Below are positions 50,057 to 59,548 of a stretch of DNA of 64,000 nucleotides, piece by piece (positions within the stretch are counted from its first letter, which is position 1; every line of letters begins with the position of its first letter). The stretch is from the NCBI GenBank assembly GCA_017450645.1, contig JAFSTE010000005.1:1-64000 (forward strand), written 5' to 3'. The stretch is from Eubacterium sp. (GTDB taxonomy: Bacteria; Bacillota; Clostridia; Oscillospirales; Acutalibacteraceae). A program made the translations under genes and the position numbers. The notes under the pieces were generated by a model. The model was not told the DNA's origin and made no database searches. It saw nothing but the letters and a program-made list of their open reading frames with translations.

Positions 50057-52648
50057 TTAGTGCGCGTCATACCACGTCTTGCCTACCGCTCCGTCTGCGC
50101 GGAGTTTTACCTTCATTTGGCAGGCGTTTTCCATCTCTTCGGTTACTATTTGCAGCGCCTTTTGCGCCTCGTTTTCGGGTGCTTCTACGATTAATTCGTC
50201 GTGTACCTGAAGTATCAGCTTTGACTGCATACCCTCGTCGGTAAGGCGTTTGTCGACCTTAATCATAGCGATTTTGATAATATCCGCCGCGGTGCCCTGG
50301 ATAGGCATATTACGGGCAACACGCTCGCCAAAAGCGCGAAGCATATGGTTAGACGAGGACAGCTCGGGCAGGTAGCGTCTGCGGTTAAACAGAGTTTCGC
50401 TGTAGCCCCTGTCCTTTGCGAGGTCAATCATATGCGTCATATAACGGTCAACGCCGCTGTAGGTGGCAAGGTAGTTGTTGATATATTCCTGCGCTTCCTT
50501 ACGGGTAACGCCGATATCCTTAGCAAGACTGAACGCGCCGATACCGTAAACGATACCGAAGTTAACCGCCTTTGCGCGGGAGCGAAGCTCCTTAGTAATC
50601 ATATCCGTCGGCAATCCGAAAACCTGCGACGCGGTAATGGTATGAATATCGTCGCCGTTATTGAAGGCATTTATCATATTTTCGTCGTCCGACAAGTCAG
50701 CGAGCACGCGCAGCTCAATCTGGCTGTAGTCGGCGTCAACAAGCATTTTACCCTCGTCGGCTACAAAGAATTTACGCATCTCGCGGCCGAGCTCGGTACG
50801 GATAGGAATATTCTGTAAATTCGGCTCGAGCGAGCTTATTCTGCCCGTTCTGGTTTCGACCTGATTAAACGAGGTGTGTATCCTGCCGTCGTCTGTGATA
50901 ACCTTTAAAAGTCCGTCGCAGTAGGTTGATTTAAGCTTAGTAAGCGAGCGGTATTCGAGTATGCTGTCGATAACCGGATGCGCATACCTCAGCCCCTCAA
51001 GCACCTCGGCGTTAGTCGAGTAGCCGCTCTTTGTCTTTTTCTTTGCGGGAAGCTCCAAGTCCTCAAACAGCGCCACGCCGAGCTGTTTAGGCGAATTGAT
51101 ATTAAACTCATATCCGACCTCGTTATAAATACTGTCGGTGAGCTCGTCAATGCGCTCGGACAGCTTTTTTGAAAACTGCTCTATTCCCTCTCTGTCGGCG
51201 CAAAAGCCCACAATCTCCATCTTAGCAAGCACGCGCGACAGCGGCAGCTCTATATCGGTTAGCAGCTGCATCTGATTAGCCTCGTTTAAAAGCTCGTCCG
51301 TCTTTTCAAAAAGCGGTTTAAGCACCGCGGCAAACGACACATTTTTATCGTCGCCGCCGAGCGAGTTCTTAAACTCGGGCAACGCCACGCCGTACTCCAT
51401 GCAAAGATGCTCAATATCGTACTTGTTGTCCGACGGTTTAAGCAGATAGGCGCTAAGCATAAGGTCGCCGCAAACCGCGCGGCACTCGATACCCGTTTTA
51501 GCTGCAAGGCGGTGCAGATACTTGGAATTAAAGGTGTATTTTTTTATATTTTCGTCCTCGAAAAACTCACGCACGAAGTCGGAATATCCCGAGTTCTCCG
51601 AAGCGAGTGAGACAACCTCGTCGCCAAACGAAAACAGCATATCGCTGATTGCACCGTCGGTGATTACGGGGTAAAAGTACGCCCGCTCGCCGAGCTTTTT
51701 AAGCAGCTCGTCGGTGTTTTCGCAGGCGGTACAGCTAATATCGCGCGGTTTTTCGTCCGCGACCTCAACGGCGTCGTTACTGTCGAGATTGAACTTAGGT
51801 ATAAGCGAGTACAGCTCGAGGCGTACAAACTCGGTGCTCGCGCCCTTTTTGTCGACATCTGTCACAACATAGGAATTAATATCCCTGTCAATCGGGGCGT
51901 CGCAGTTGATTTCGCCGAGTTTTAAGGAGAGATAGGCGTTATCCTTATCCCTTTCGAGCTTTGCGCGCACGCCCGCTTTAATATCAATAGTATCAAGGTT
52001 TTCGTAAATCTTATCAACGCTCTCATAGCGCGCGATTAAGTCAAGCGCGGTCTTGGGTCCGATACCCTGAACGCCGGGAATATTATCCGACGAGTCGCCC
52101 TGCAAAGCCTTTACCTGAATAAGCTGCTGCGGGGTCACGCCGTACTCGTCCATAATCGCTTTTTCATCGTAGATGTCGGTTACAGCCTGACCGCCCTTTG
52201 TGCGCGCAAGAAGCACCTTAACGCCGTCGTGCGCGAGCTGAAGCGAATCTCTGTCGCCCGTTGCGATAAAGCACTCGTCGCCGTTTTTGCGGCACTCAGC
52301 CGCGAGTGTGCCGAGAATATCGTCAGCCTCCCAGCCCTCGCACTCTATCGTTTTATATCCGAGCAGGTGCAAAAGGTTTTTAAGCACCGGCATCTGCTCT
52401 CTAAGTTCCTCGGGCATAGGCTTTCTGCCCGCCTTGTACTCGTCGTACATCTTATGGCGGAAGGTCGGCGCGTGCACATCAAAAGCTACAGCTACCGCGT
52501 CGGCTGAGCTCATTTCCTCGAGCTTAAGCAGTATGTTTAAAAAGCCGTAAATAGCGTTAGTGTACTCGCCCTTTTTATTAGTAAGAAGTCTTATTCCGTA
52601 AAATGCACGGTTAACAATACTGTTACCGTCAAGAACTAATAGCTTCAT
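50057..52648 (-). CDS. polA: DNA polymerase I, proofreading domain degenerate
   Basis: Pol I fills gaps and removes RNA primers. The 863-residue protein has an N-terminal 5' nuclease (about 1-285), a vestigial 3'-5' exonuclease region (about 300-460) and the family A polymerase (about 470-863). The polymerase has motif A DADYSQIELRVLAD, motif B RAKAVNFGIVYGIG and motif C QVHDEL. The exonuclease region lacks the DxE pair expected near its start, as in Bacillus Pol I, so proofreading is probably absent. GAGGTG lies before the start. It is followed by rimI after 26 bases. Confidence 0.96.
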   Translation of the reverse strand: MKLLVLDGNSIVNRAFYGIRLLTNKKGEYTNAIYGFLNILLKLEEMSSADAVAVAFDVHAPTFRHKMYDEYKAGRKPMPEELREQMPVLKNLLHLLGYKTIECEGWEADDILGTLAAECRKNGDECFIATGDRDSLQLAHDGVKVLLARTKGGQAVTDIYDEKAIMDEYGVTPQQLIQVKALQGDSSDNIPGVQGIGPKTALDLIARYESVDKIYENLDTIDIKAGVRAKLERDKDNAYLSLKLGEINCDAPIDRDINSYVVTDVDKKGASTEFVRLELYSLIPKFNLDSNDAVEVADEKPRDISCTACENTDELLKKLGERAYFYPVITDGAISDMLFSFGDEVVSLASENSGYSDFVREFFEDENIKKYTFNSKYLHRLAAKTGIECRAVCGDLMLSAYLLKPSDNKYDIEHLCMEYGVALPEFKNSLGGDDKNVSFAAVLKPLFEKTDELLNEANQMQLLTDIELPLSRVLAKMEIVGFCADREGIEQFSKKLSERIDELTDSIYNEVGYEFNINSPKQLGVALFEDLELPAKKKTKSGYSTNAEVLEGLRYAHPVIDSILEYRSLTKLKSTYCDGLLKVITDDGRIHTSFNQVETRTGRISSLEPNLQNIPIRTELGREMRKFFVADEGKMLVDADYSQIELRVLADLSDDENMINAFNNGDDIHTITASQVFGLPTDMITKELRSRAKAVNFGIVYGIGAFSLAKDIGVTRKEAQEYINNYLATYSGVDRYMTHMIDLAKDRGYSETLFNRRRYLPELSSSNHMLRAFGERVARNMPIQGTAADIIKIAMIKVDKRLTDEGMQSKLILQVHDELIVEAPENEAQKALQIVTEEMENACQMKVKLRADGAVGKTWYDAH

Positions 52649-52676
52649 ATGAACACCTCATATACATAATGCAAAT

Positions 52677-52705
52677 ATTATACCACAAAGCTTAAGCTTT
52701 TACAA
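52677..52705 (-). promoter_or_regulatory. polA promoter
   Basis: On the minus strand, TTGTAA (52700-52705), a 17-base spacer and TATAAT (52677-52682). Confidence 0.65.
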
Positions 52706-52760
52706 TAACACTTGAATTTTAAGAGTAAAAGTTATAATATAATTATATGGAGGTAGTGTT

Positions 52761-53909
52761 ATGTATCTCAGAACCTATGCACAAATTGATTTAGACGCAA
52801 TTTTATATAATGTTAAAAACACGAGGGCTAAGTTGCAGGACGGCGTAAAGCTGCTCGGAGTTATCAAGGCGGACGCTTACGGTCACGGCGCAGTCGAGGT
52901 CGGAAAAGCGCTCGAGAGCGAGTGCGACTTTTTCGGCGTTGCGTGTATCGAGGAAGCGCTCGAGCTTAAGAACGCAGGCATAAAAACGCCGCTTTTGATA
53001 CTCGGCTATGTGTCGCCCGAGGACTACAAAGAAGTTGTCGCTAACGAAATACGCATACCCGTTTTTCACGAAAACGACGCAGAGCTTCTTAGTAAAGAAG
53101 CGTGCCGTCAGGGCAAAAGCGCAATAATTCACCTTTGTGTTGACACGGGTATGAGCCGTATCGGTTTTCAGGTAAGCGAGGAAAGCGCGGACATATGTAA
53201 GCGCATCAGCGAGCTTGATAACATCGAAATTGAGGGGCTGTTTTCGCATTTTGCAACCGCTGACGAAGCCGACCTTACCAAGGCGCTCGCTCAGCGCGAA
53301 AAATTTGAAAGCTTTTACAATATGCTAAAAACGAAGGACGTTGAGGTGCCAATTGCTCATCTTAACAACAGCGCGGGCATTATGAATTTTAAAAAGCAAT
53401 TTAATATGTGCCGTATGGGCATAATCACCTATGGACTTTACCCGTCGCACGAGGTAGACACAAATCTTATCGACATACGCCCCATTATGCAGTGGAAAAC
53501 AAGTATTTCACACATCAAAACCCTGCCCGCAGGGCGCGAAATCTCTTACGGCGGCGACTTTAAAACAACCAAAGATACGGTTGTTGCTACTATCCCCGTG
53601 GGATATGCCGACGGCTACCCGAGATGCCTTGGCAACATTGGCGAGGTGCTTGTTTGCGGCAATCGCGCTAAGATTATCGGCAGAGTTTGTATGGACCAGT
53701 TTATGGTTGACGTTACCGATATTGACGGCGTTCAGCTCGGCAGTGAGGTTGTTTTGGTCGGCACACAGGGCAATGAAACGCTTAGTATGGAGGAGGTCAG
53801 CGAAAAGGCGCACTCCTTTAACTACGAGCTCCCCTGCCGCGTTGCACGCAGAGTGCCGAGAGTTTACACTAAAAACGGTGAAACTGTAAAGGTGGTTAAG
53901 TATTTATAA
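52761..53909 (+). CDS. alr: Alanine racemase
   Basis: Alr makes D-alanine for peptidoglycan. The 382-residue PLP enzyme has the PLP lysine in VIKADAYGHGA, the domain boundary HLNNSAG, MCRMGIITYGLYPS, and the C-terminal domain with the second catalytic Tyr in ISYGGDF and the VCMDQFMVDVT block. GGAGG lies before the start. It is divergent from polA. A TATAAT at about 52729 is present but its -35 spacing is poor. The stop overlaps the next start (TAATG). Confidence 0.96.
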   Translation: MYLRTYAQIDLDAILYNVKNTRAKLQDGVKLLGVIKADAYGHGAVEVGKALESECDFFGVACIEEALELKNAGIKTPLLILGYVSPEDYKEVVANEIRIPVFHENDAELLSKEACRQGKSAIIHLCVDTGMSRIGFQVSEESADICKRISELDNIEIEGLFSHFATADEADLTKALAQREKFESFYNMLKTKDVEVPIAHLNNSAGIMNFKKQFNMCRMGIITYGLYPSHEVDTNLIDIRPIMQWKTSISHIKTLPAGREISYGGDFKTTKDTVVATIPVGYADGYPRCLGNIGEVLVCGNRAKIIGRVCMDQFMVDVTDIDGVQLGSEVVLVGTQGNETLSMEEVSEKAHSFNYELPCRVARRVPRVYTKNGETVKVVKYL

Positions 53910-55060
53910 TGAAAAAGCTGCTATCCCTTGCCCTTGCGGTAATAATGGTTTTAACCGTTTTACCGCTAAGCGCATATGCAAAAGAAGACGAAGACGCACC
54001 GATAATCCAATTTTGGACTCTCAGTGCGCTTACCGAAGACGGCTCAAGCATAGCTGAGGCAGGCGACAAGGTGCTTGTGTCGGTATATGTTTACGACAAT
54101 GTTAAGGTTGAGAGCGTGAGTATGCGTATTGACTCTTACCTTGACGGCAAAAACAGAAACATCGACCTGATTTATAACGAAACGACAAAGCTGTATGAGC
54201 GCGAGCTTAATATTACCGCGGACACAACCGCGGGTATGTGGAACATCTCGCAAATACTTGCCACAGACACAAGCGGCAACTATATGTACGCATCGGGCTT
54301 GCAGGATTACTACTTTTATGTAAAGGGTACGATTACCGACGAAAACGTTAAGCTTTTGGGCGGCACAAGCCATATGTACACCTCTTACGCGATTAAACCC
54401 GATGTTGAGGTCACCTACAAGGGTTTAACCTTAAGCGAGGGTATCGACTACAAGGTTAGCTACAAAAACAATACAAATGTCGGCACAGCAACGCTTACGG
54501 TTAAAGGCATCGGAGCGTTCGGCGGCACGTTTGTAAGGCAGTTTAAGATTACGCCGTGCAACGTGTTTACCGTAACGCTTAGTAACGACAGCTATGTGTA
54601 CAATCGCAAGGTTAAAAATCCAAAGGTCACCGTAAAAAGCGGCAAAAGGACAGTAGGCAAGGCAAACTACACCGTTAAGTACCAAAAGGGCAGAAAGCTT
54701 GTTGGCAGGTACTTTGTATCTGTTAAAATGAAAAACAATTACAAAGGCTCCCGCAAGGTATATTTTACTGTAAAGCCGAAGAATGTAAGCTCGTTTAAAG
54801 GTACCGTGGTAAAGGGCGGCTTCAGAGTCGAGTGGAAAAAACAGACCGTTCAGACTACGGGTTACCAAATCCAGTACAGCACCGAAAAAAGCATTAACTA
54901 TAAACCGAAATACATTTTAGTTAAATCTAATAAAACCGTAAAAAGAAAAATCAAAGCCAAAGGCAAAAAATACTATTTCCGCATACGCACCTACAAAACC
55001 GTAAACGGCAAAAAAATCTATTCCAAATGGTCGAAAACAAAAATAGTTAAAGCAAAATAA
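53909..55060 (+). CDS. Secreted protein with Ig-like and FN3-like domains
   Basis: The 383-residue protein has a signal peptide (about 1-24, ending SAYA), a beta-rich first domain (about 30-150) and two Ig-like modules of the KPDVEVTYKGLTLSEGIDYKV type (about 165-300). The C-terminal fibronectin III-like domain (about 305-383) is rich in lysine and tyrosine. No wall-anchor motif is seen, so basic charge may hold it to the wall. It overlaps alr by one base, so the two are translationally coupled. Adhesion or wall binding is only a guess. Confidence 0.7.
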   Translation: MKKLLSLALAVIMVLTVLPLSAYAKEDEDAPIIQFWTLSALTEDGSSIAEAGDKVLVSVYVYDNVKVESVSMRIDSYLDGKNRNIDLIYNETTKLYERELNITADTTAGMWNISQILATDTSGNYMYASGLQDYYFYVKGTITDENVKLLGGTSHMYTSYAIKPDVEVTYKGLTLSEGIDYKVSYKNNTNVGTATLTVKGIGAFGGTFVRQFKITPCNVFTVTLSNDSYVYNRKVKNPKVTVKSGKRTVGKANYTVKYQKGRKLVGRYFVSVKMKNNYKGSRKVYFTVKPKNVSSFKGTVVKGGFRVEWKKQTVQTTGYQIQYSTEKSINYKPKYILVKSNKTVKRKIKAKGKKYYFRIRTYKTVNGKKIYSKWSKTKIVKAK

Positions 55061-55087
55061 AAAAAGCCCCCGATGGGAGCTTTTTTT
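55061..55087 (+). terminator. Terminator of alr unit
   Basis: AAAAAGCCCCC-GAT-GGGAGCTTTTTTT; also close to the converging pqqD-like stop. Confidence 0.75.
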
Positions 55088-55349
55088 ATTCGAACAAATC
55101 GTTGTCTGAAAGAAGTTTTGTAAATTTTTCTATATCTGCGCGGGCGACATCTGCGGACACATCGTATTCGGCAGTTATCAGCTCAACAGCCTCATCTATA
55201 GTGATGTCCTTTTGGAAGATATCCCAAAGGAACGAGCCCGTGTCGTTAAGGGTAATCATAGCGTTAAACTCGCGCGCATTTTTGCCTACAGGCACTACGA
55301 TATTAGAGCCTGCAATATTTCGCTTGGCAAATCCGTTTTTAATCTTCAT
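55086..55349 (-). CDS. PqqD-family peptide-recognition protein
   Basis: PqqD proteins bind leader peptides and present them to radical-SAM maturases (RiPP recognition element). The 87-residue protein has the family pattern ITLNDTGSFLWDIF, then a helix TIDEAVELITAEYDV and a C-terminal helix ending LLSDNDLFE. AGGAGG lies before the start. It is 9 bases after the secreted dockerin-like gene at 55359. No radical-SAM maturase, precursor or transporter lies next to it in the window. Confidence 0.8.
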   Translation of the reverse strand: MKIKNGFAKRNIAGSNIVVPVGKNAREFNAMITLNDTGSFLWDIFQKDITIDEAVELITAEYDVSADVARADIEKFTKLLSDNDLFE

Positions 55350-55358
55350 ACTAACCTC

Positions 55359-56564
55359 CTAAAGAACAAGTGGCTCATAGTTATCCGCGCAAAAGCCCAC
55401 GGTATCATAAAACATAGTTTTAGCCTTAGTGTAATCCGCGCCCGAAAGGTTGCGCTTAATGTACGCAAAATCGCGTCCGTTAATAATGTCGTCGGCTATA
55501 TAGTCGCCCGTAACAACGCTGACCGGCGTTGAGGTATGGTCGTTTTTGTCGCCGCCCTGCGCGTCGATACCAAGGGTGAATGTGCGCTTAACAATGCCGC
55601 TGCCCTTGATTGTAACGGTGTATGTGCCGGGTGAGTACGGAAAGCTGAAGCAACCGTCCGAGCCGGTGGTCGCAACAGTGTTTGAATTAATAACAATCTG
55701 CGCGCCCGAAACAGGCGACGAATCGTAGGAGTCGATAATCTTACCCTTAACGGTGAACATCGCGCCCTGCTCAATCACAACATTATAATCAACGCTCTTG
55801 TCAAGCACCGTAACAGTAAGCGTGTTTGCGGTGTAGTCGGGGTTTTCGGAATTGTACCAGTGCACCTCGCTTTGATTATGATTATACTTAATCGGGTAGC
55901 CGCCGACATCCGACGAGCCCGGATTAGAGGTAATTACTGTGCCGTCGTCGAAGGTGATTGTAAGCGACATATTCTGAATAATCTTAGATATATCGTAGTA
56001 ATAGTACGGGTTGCCGGCTTCGTTGGTTTCCCACCTGCCGCCGGTGTACCAGGTAAGCGTTGCGTCGCAGTCGGGCACAATGCTTACAAGCTGCGCGGTA
56101 TCGTACGACTCGCAGATATGGCGCACAGTAATAGTGCCCTTCATTTTAGTTTCGTCATTCCAGCCCGCAGCGTAATAATAGGTTTTGCCCGCGGTCATAT
56201 GATAAGCCAGACAAAACTGTCGCCTGCCCGCGCCTTCGTAATTAGCGTAATTCGGGTTGCCGTTAGAATAGGCAAGCTGGGTGTAAGTCTTTTTGCCGTT
56301 AACCTCCGTTTTTTCAAACAGATACGCTTCGGTTCCGTAGGTGTTGGAACTAAGTCCGTAAAGCGTGTAAATACCCGAAGTGGTGGGTGTAAAAATAAAC
56401 CACACATTATCGTCGTAGCCCTTTGTAGAGCTTACGATATCGAGCCCGAGCGTAGTGTCGTCGAGCGTTACGGTTTCGGCATAAGCGGTAAGCATACCGA
56501 AGGTCAGGCTTACAAAAATCATAAGCACACAAAGTATGGCGGCAAGCGCCTTTTTAGTTTTCAT
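55359..56564 (-). CDS. Secreted protein with carboxypeptidase-regulatory-like and dockerin-like domains
   Basis: The 401-residue protein has a signal peptide (about 1-29), an N-terminal beta-sandwich (about 40-140, GIYTLYGLSSNTYGTEAYLF) and a middle beta domain. A carboxypeptidase-regulatory-like domain (about 265-330, FTVKGKIIDSYDSSPVSGA) follows. A single dockerin-like Ca-binding repeat stands near the end (GDYIADDIINGRDFAYIKRN). One repeat is fewer than in cellulosomal dockerins. The start at 56564 is preferred over a GTG three codons earlier. It is co-transcribed with the PqqD-like gene. Confidence 0.7.
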   Translation of the reverse strand: MKTKKALAAILCVLMIFVSLTFGMLTAYAETVTLDDTTLGLDIVSSTKGYDDNVWFIFTPTTSGIYTLYGLSSNTYGTEAYLFEKTEVNGKKTYTQLAYSNGNPNYANYEGAGRRQFCLAYHMTAGKTYYYAAGWNDETKMKGTITVRHICESYDTAQLVSIVPDCDATLTWYTGGRWETNEAGNPYYYYDISKIIQNMSLTITFDDGTVITSNPGSSDVGGYPIKYNHNQSEVHWYNSENPDYTANTLTVTVLDKSVDYNVVIEQGAMFTVKGKIIDSYDSSPVSGAQIVINSNTVATTGSDGCFSFPYSPGTYTVTIKGSGIVKRTFTLGIDAQGGDKNDHTSTPVSVVTGDYIADDIINGRDFAYIKRNLSGADYTKAKTMFYDTVGFCADNYEPLVL

Positions 56565-56631
56565 AAGCCTCACATCCTTTCGGGATTAATCCATTATTAT
56601 TATATCAAAAAGCTTTAAATTTTTCAAGGTC

Positions 56632-56659
56632 TTTACAATTCATAAAAAAATTATATAAT
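56632..56659 (+). promoter_or_regulatory. Promoter of second two-component system
   Basis: TTTACA (56632-56637), a 16-base spacer and TATAAT (56654-56659). Confidence 0.65.
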
Positions 56660-56690
56660 ATACTTAGATAGTGCTATCGGGAGATTTTTA

Positions 56691-58214
56691 ATGAACAGCA
56701 AGAAGCGAAGCTCCAAAAACCTTAAAATTACAACGCGTATTACTATTGCGGCGGTTATAGGAATAATCGTGCCGCTTATAATTATACTCGTTTTTTCGTC
56801 CGTATTCCCCGCCGTTATGGCGCAGTATTTCGGCTTTTCGAGCGTAACGACCAACTCTTACTCAATGCTTAACCAGATTCAGTGGAGCCAGGAGCTGTCG
56901 CAGATAACCAACGAGCTTGTATCCGACAGCTCGCAGGAGGAAAAAATCAGCTCAATCGACGAGTTTGTAACGCCTATCGAAAAGCTCGGCTCGGTTATAT
57001 ACATCGAGGGCAACTCCGTTCCGCTTTATGCCACTACAAGCAAAGAGGCGGTTATATCGCAGGCGAGCGAAATAGTGGACTTTAACCCCGAAAACAACCT
57101 TAACTACTTCGGCGAAAACGGTATGGTAATAGTAAACCACGCAAAAAGCAAGGACACGCGATATCTTATTATCATAGCCAACAGGGACTACACCGTAAAC
57201 GATGTAACAAAGCGCTTTGAGGCGCAGAACATATCGAACATAATGTTCTCTAAAACGGGTATAATTTTCTTTATGATTGCGGCGGTGTTTATAATTGCGA
57301 TAATCATAATCTCGTTCATTACCTCTAAAACTATTTCAAAGCCGCTTAAAGAGCTTGCAAACGGCGCGAACGAGGTTTCAAACGGCAATCTCGATTACAT
57401 TATCGACTACCGCTCCACTAACGAAATAGGTATGGCGGTTGAAGCGTTTAACCATATGACCGAGCGCCTTAAGTTTTCGCTCGAACGACAGAGCGAAATA
57501 GAAAACTCGCGTAAAGAGATGATTGCGGGCGTAGCGCACGATTTAAGAACGCCGCTCACCTCGGTAAAGGGGTATGTAGAGGGGCTTATGGACGGTATCG
57601 CAAACACGCCCGAAAAGCAGCAACAGTACCTAAAGACGATTTACACCTCTACGCTTAATATGGAGAGGTTGCTCGACGATTTGCTTACTGTATCAAGGCT
57701 TGAGCTCGGCACGATAAAGCTCGACAAAAAGCCCGTAAATCTAAACGAATTTCTGCACAATATGGAGGAAGAAATCAGCCTTGTTCTTACGCAGAAAAAC
57801 TTTGACTACGAATTTATAAACAACTGCGACGACGACTTTGTAACCCTGCTTGATGGCGACCAGTTCCAGAGGGTTATACGAAACATCATTTCAAACTCCG
57901 TTAAATACTCGCGCAAAGAGGTTAAGGGCAGAATAAGTTTCGCCGTTCAGAGCTACCAGAAATCAGCAATTATCAGCGTATCCGACAACGGAATAGGTAT
58001 TGATAAAGAGAGTATGGGCAGGATGTTCGACGCCTTTTTCCGCGCCGACCCCGCGCGCACAAAAACGAGCGAGGGCTCGGGAATAGGTCTCGCGGTTTCC
58101 AAACAGATTGTGGAGCTGCACGACGGTAAGATATGGGCAGCTTCTAACGAGGACGGGGGCGTTACGATACTGATATCGCTTTCGAGATATATCGGGGAGG
58201 ACAAAGATGAATAA
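56691..58214 (+). CDS. Sensor histidine kinase (second system)
   Basis: The 507-residue kinase has membrane helices at about 15-42 and 187-210, an extracellular domain of about 140 residues between them and HAMP (about 210-262). HisKA carries the phospho-acceptor His in VAHDLRTPLTSVKGY. The HATPase domain has the N box (QRVIRNIISNSVKY), G1 (DNGIGI) and G2 (GSGIGLAVSKQ). GGGAGA precedes the start. It overlaps its regulator by eight bases. Order is kinase then regulator, unlike the pair at 10284-12530. The signal is unknown. Confidence 0.93.
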   Translation: MNSKKRSSKNLKITTRITIAAVIGIIVPLIIILVFSSVFPAVMAQYFGFSSVTTNSYSMLNQIQWSQELSQITNELVSDSSQEEKISSIDEFVTPIEKLGSVIYIEGNSVPLYATTSKEAVISQASEIVDFNPENNLNYFGENGMVIVNHAKSKDTRYLIIIANRDYTVNDVTKRFEAQNISNIMFSKTGIIFFMIAAVFIIAIIIISFITSKTISKPLKELANGANEVSNGNLDYIIDYRSTNEIGMAVEAFNHMTERLKFSLERQSEIENSRKEMIAGVAHDLRTPLTSVKGYVEGLMDGIANTPEKQQQYLKTIYTSTLNMERLLDDLLTVSRLELGTIKLDKKPVNLNEFLHNMEEEISLVLTQKNFDYEFINNCDDDFVTLLDGDQFQRVIRNIISNSVKYSRKEVKGRISFAVQSYQKSAIISVSDNGIGIDKESMGRMFDAFFRADPARTKTSEGSGIGLAVSKQIVELHDGKIWAASNEDGGVTILISLSRYIGEDKDE

Positions 58215-58902
58215 AAAGATATTGATTGTTGAGGACGACGAGAGCATACTCCGTCTTGAAAAGGATTATCTTGAGGCAAACGGATTTGCCGTTGACACCG
58301 CGCAAAACGGTACCGACGGTCTTGAAATGGCGCTCAAAGGCGACTATAACCTCGTAATGCTCGACATTATGCTACCCGGAGTTAACGGTAACGAAATATG
58401 TAAAAGGCTTCGCAAAACGAGCAATATACCGATAATTTTAGTCAGCGCAAAGAGCGACGATTTTGATAAAATAAAAGGGCTCGGACTGGGCGCAGACGAC
58501 TATGTAGTTAAGCCGTTCAGCCCGTCGGAGCTTACCGCAAGGGTTATATCGCACATCAACAGGTACGAAGCACTTACCGCGAGCACTGCGCCCGCAGAGC
58601 CTAAGATTATCGAGGCAGGTCCTATTAAAATCGACACCGAAGCGCGAAGGGTTTTCGTGGACTCGAAAGAGGTCACATTTACGAACAAGGAGTTCGACCT
58701 TATCGTATGCCTTGCCGAGAACCCCGATAAGATTTTCAGCAAGGACGAATTATTTGAAAAAATATGGAAGTACGACTCGATGGGCGAAACCTCGACCGTC
58801 ACCGTACATGTTAACAGAATAAGGGATAAAATCGACGCAGTTAACCCCGAGTTCGAGTATATTAACACGATTTGGGGAAAAGGATACAGGTTTAACAAGT
58901 AA
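58207..58902 (+). CDS. Response regulator, OmpR/PhoB family (second system)
   Basis: The 231-residue protein has a receiver domain with VEDDES, phospho-acceptor Asp in LVMLDIMLPGVNG, Ser in ILVSAKS and Lys in VVKPFSPSE. A winged-helix output domain (about 135-231) ends NTIWGKGYRF. The GGGGAGG ribosome site lies inside the kinase gene. The two genes form a complete unit with promoter and terminator; no obvious target gene is adjacent. Confidence 0.93.
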   Translation: MNKKILIVEDDESILRLEKDYLEANGFAVDTAQNGTDGLEMALKGDYNLVMLDIMLPGVNGNEICKRLRKTSNIPIILVSAKSDDFDKIKGLGLGADDYVVKPFSPSELTARVISHINRYEALTASTAPAEPKIIEAGPIKIDTEARRVFVDSKEVTFTNKEFDLIVCLAENPDKIFSKDELFEKIWKYDSMGETSTVTVHVNRIRDKIDAVNPEFEYINTIWGKGYRFNK

Positions 58903-58933
58903 GTCGAGTTTATTATCTAACGCAACCTTCAAC

Positions 58934-58962
58934 AAAAAAAGCTTCCCGACGGGAAGCTTTTT
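58934..58962. terminator. Bidirectional terminator
   Basis: AAAAGCTTCCC-GAC-GGGAAGCTTTT lies between the response regulator and the converging HD-domain gene. Confidence 0.85.
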
Positions 58963-58968
58963 ATACTT

Positions 58969-59439
58969 TTATACTTTAAGACTGTTAAGTGTATCTTTAA
59001 TCTCGTCCGAGAAGTCGATGTACCATTCCTCGGTTTCTTTAATATAGCGCTTTTTGAACGAGTCGCTGGTGCAGTAAGCGGTCTTAAGATTATGCACCCT
59101 GTCTGCATTTTTAACCGCGAACGCCATTTTATTATGCTTAATGCGGCTTACATACTCGTGCATAACATAACCGTCAAACTTAGTCAGAATACGAACGGCA
59201 TTTACAATCTCTTCGTTACCGCCGTTTTCGATAAGCTCCTGCTCGGTGGCATTAGTGTCCTCGAGCAAATCGTGAAACAGCGCCGTAATCTGATAATCGA
59301 CACCGTATCCCTTTTTTTTAAGCATTTTTGCAACGGCAACGGGGTGAGTAATATACTCCTCGCCGCCGATTCTGAACTGACCCTTGTGCTTTTTAGTGGC
59401 AAAGGTCAGGGCTTTTTCGTAGCGTTCATTATCGCTCAT
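58969..59439 (-). CDS. HD-domain protein, small alarmone-hydrolase-like
   Basis: The 156-residue protein matches the hydrolase half of RelA/SpoT and Mesh1: GQFRIGGEEYITHPVAVA, the HD pair in ALFHDLLEDTN and the late KNADRVHNL motif. It has no synthetase, TGS or ACT part. It probably removes pyrophosphate from (p)ppGpp using Mn2+. A RelA/SpoT synthetase-domain gene lies 2.2 kb away at 61659. Assignment to alarmone rather than another nucleotide is inference. Confidence 0.8.
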   Translation of the reverse strand: MSDNERYEKALTFATKKHKGQFRIGGEEYITHPVAVAKMLKKKGYGVDYQITALFHDLLEDTNATEQELIENGGNEEIVNAVRILTKFDGYVMHEYVSRIKHNKMAFAVKNADRVHNLKTAYCTSDSFKKRYIKETEEWYIDFSDEIKDTLNSLKV

Positions 59440-59548
59440 AACAAAGACCTCGCAATTATGGCTGACAATTACTTTTTACACTTATATTTTACAACTTTCG
59501 CACCTTTTGTCAACTGTGAGAAGCGACAAAAAACGAAATGTAATGTTA

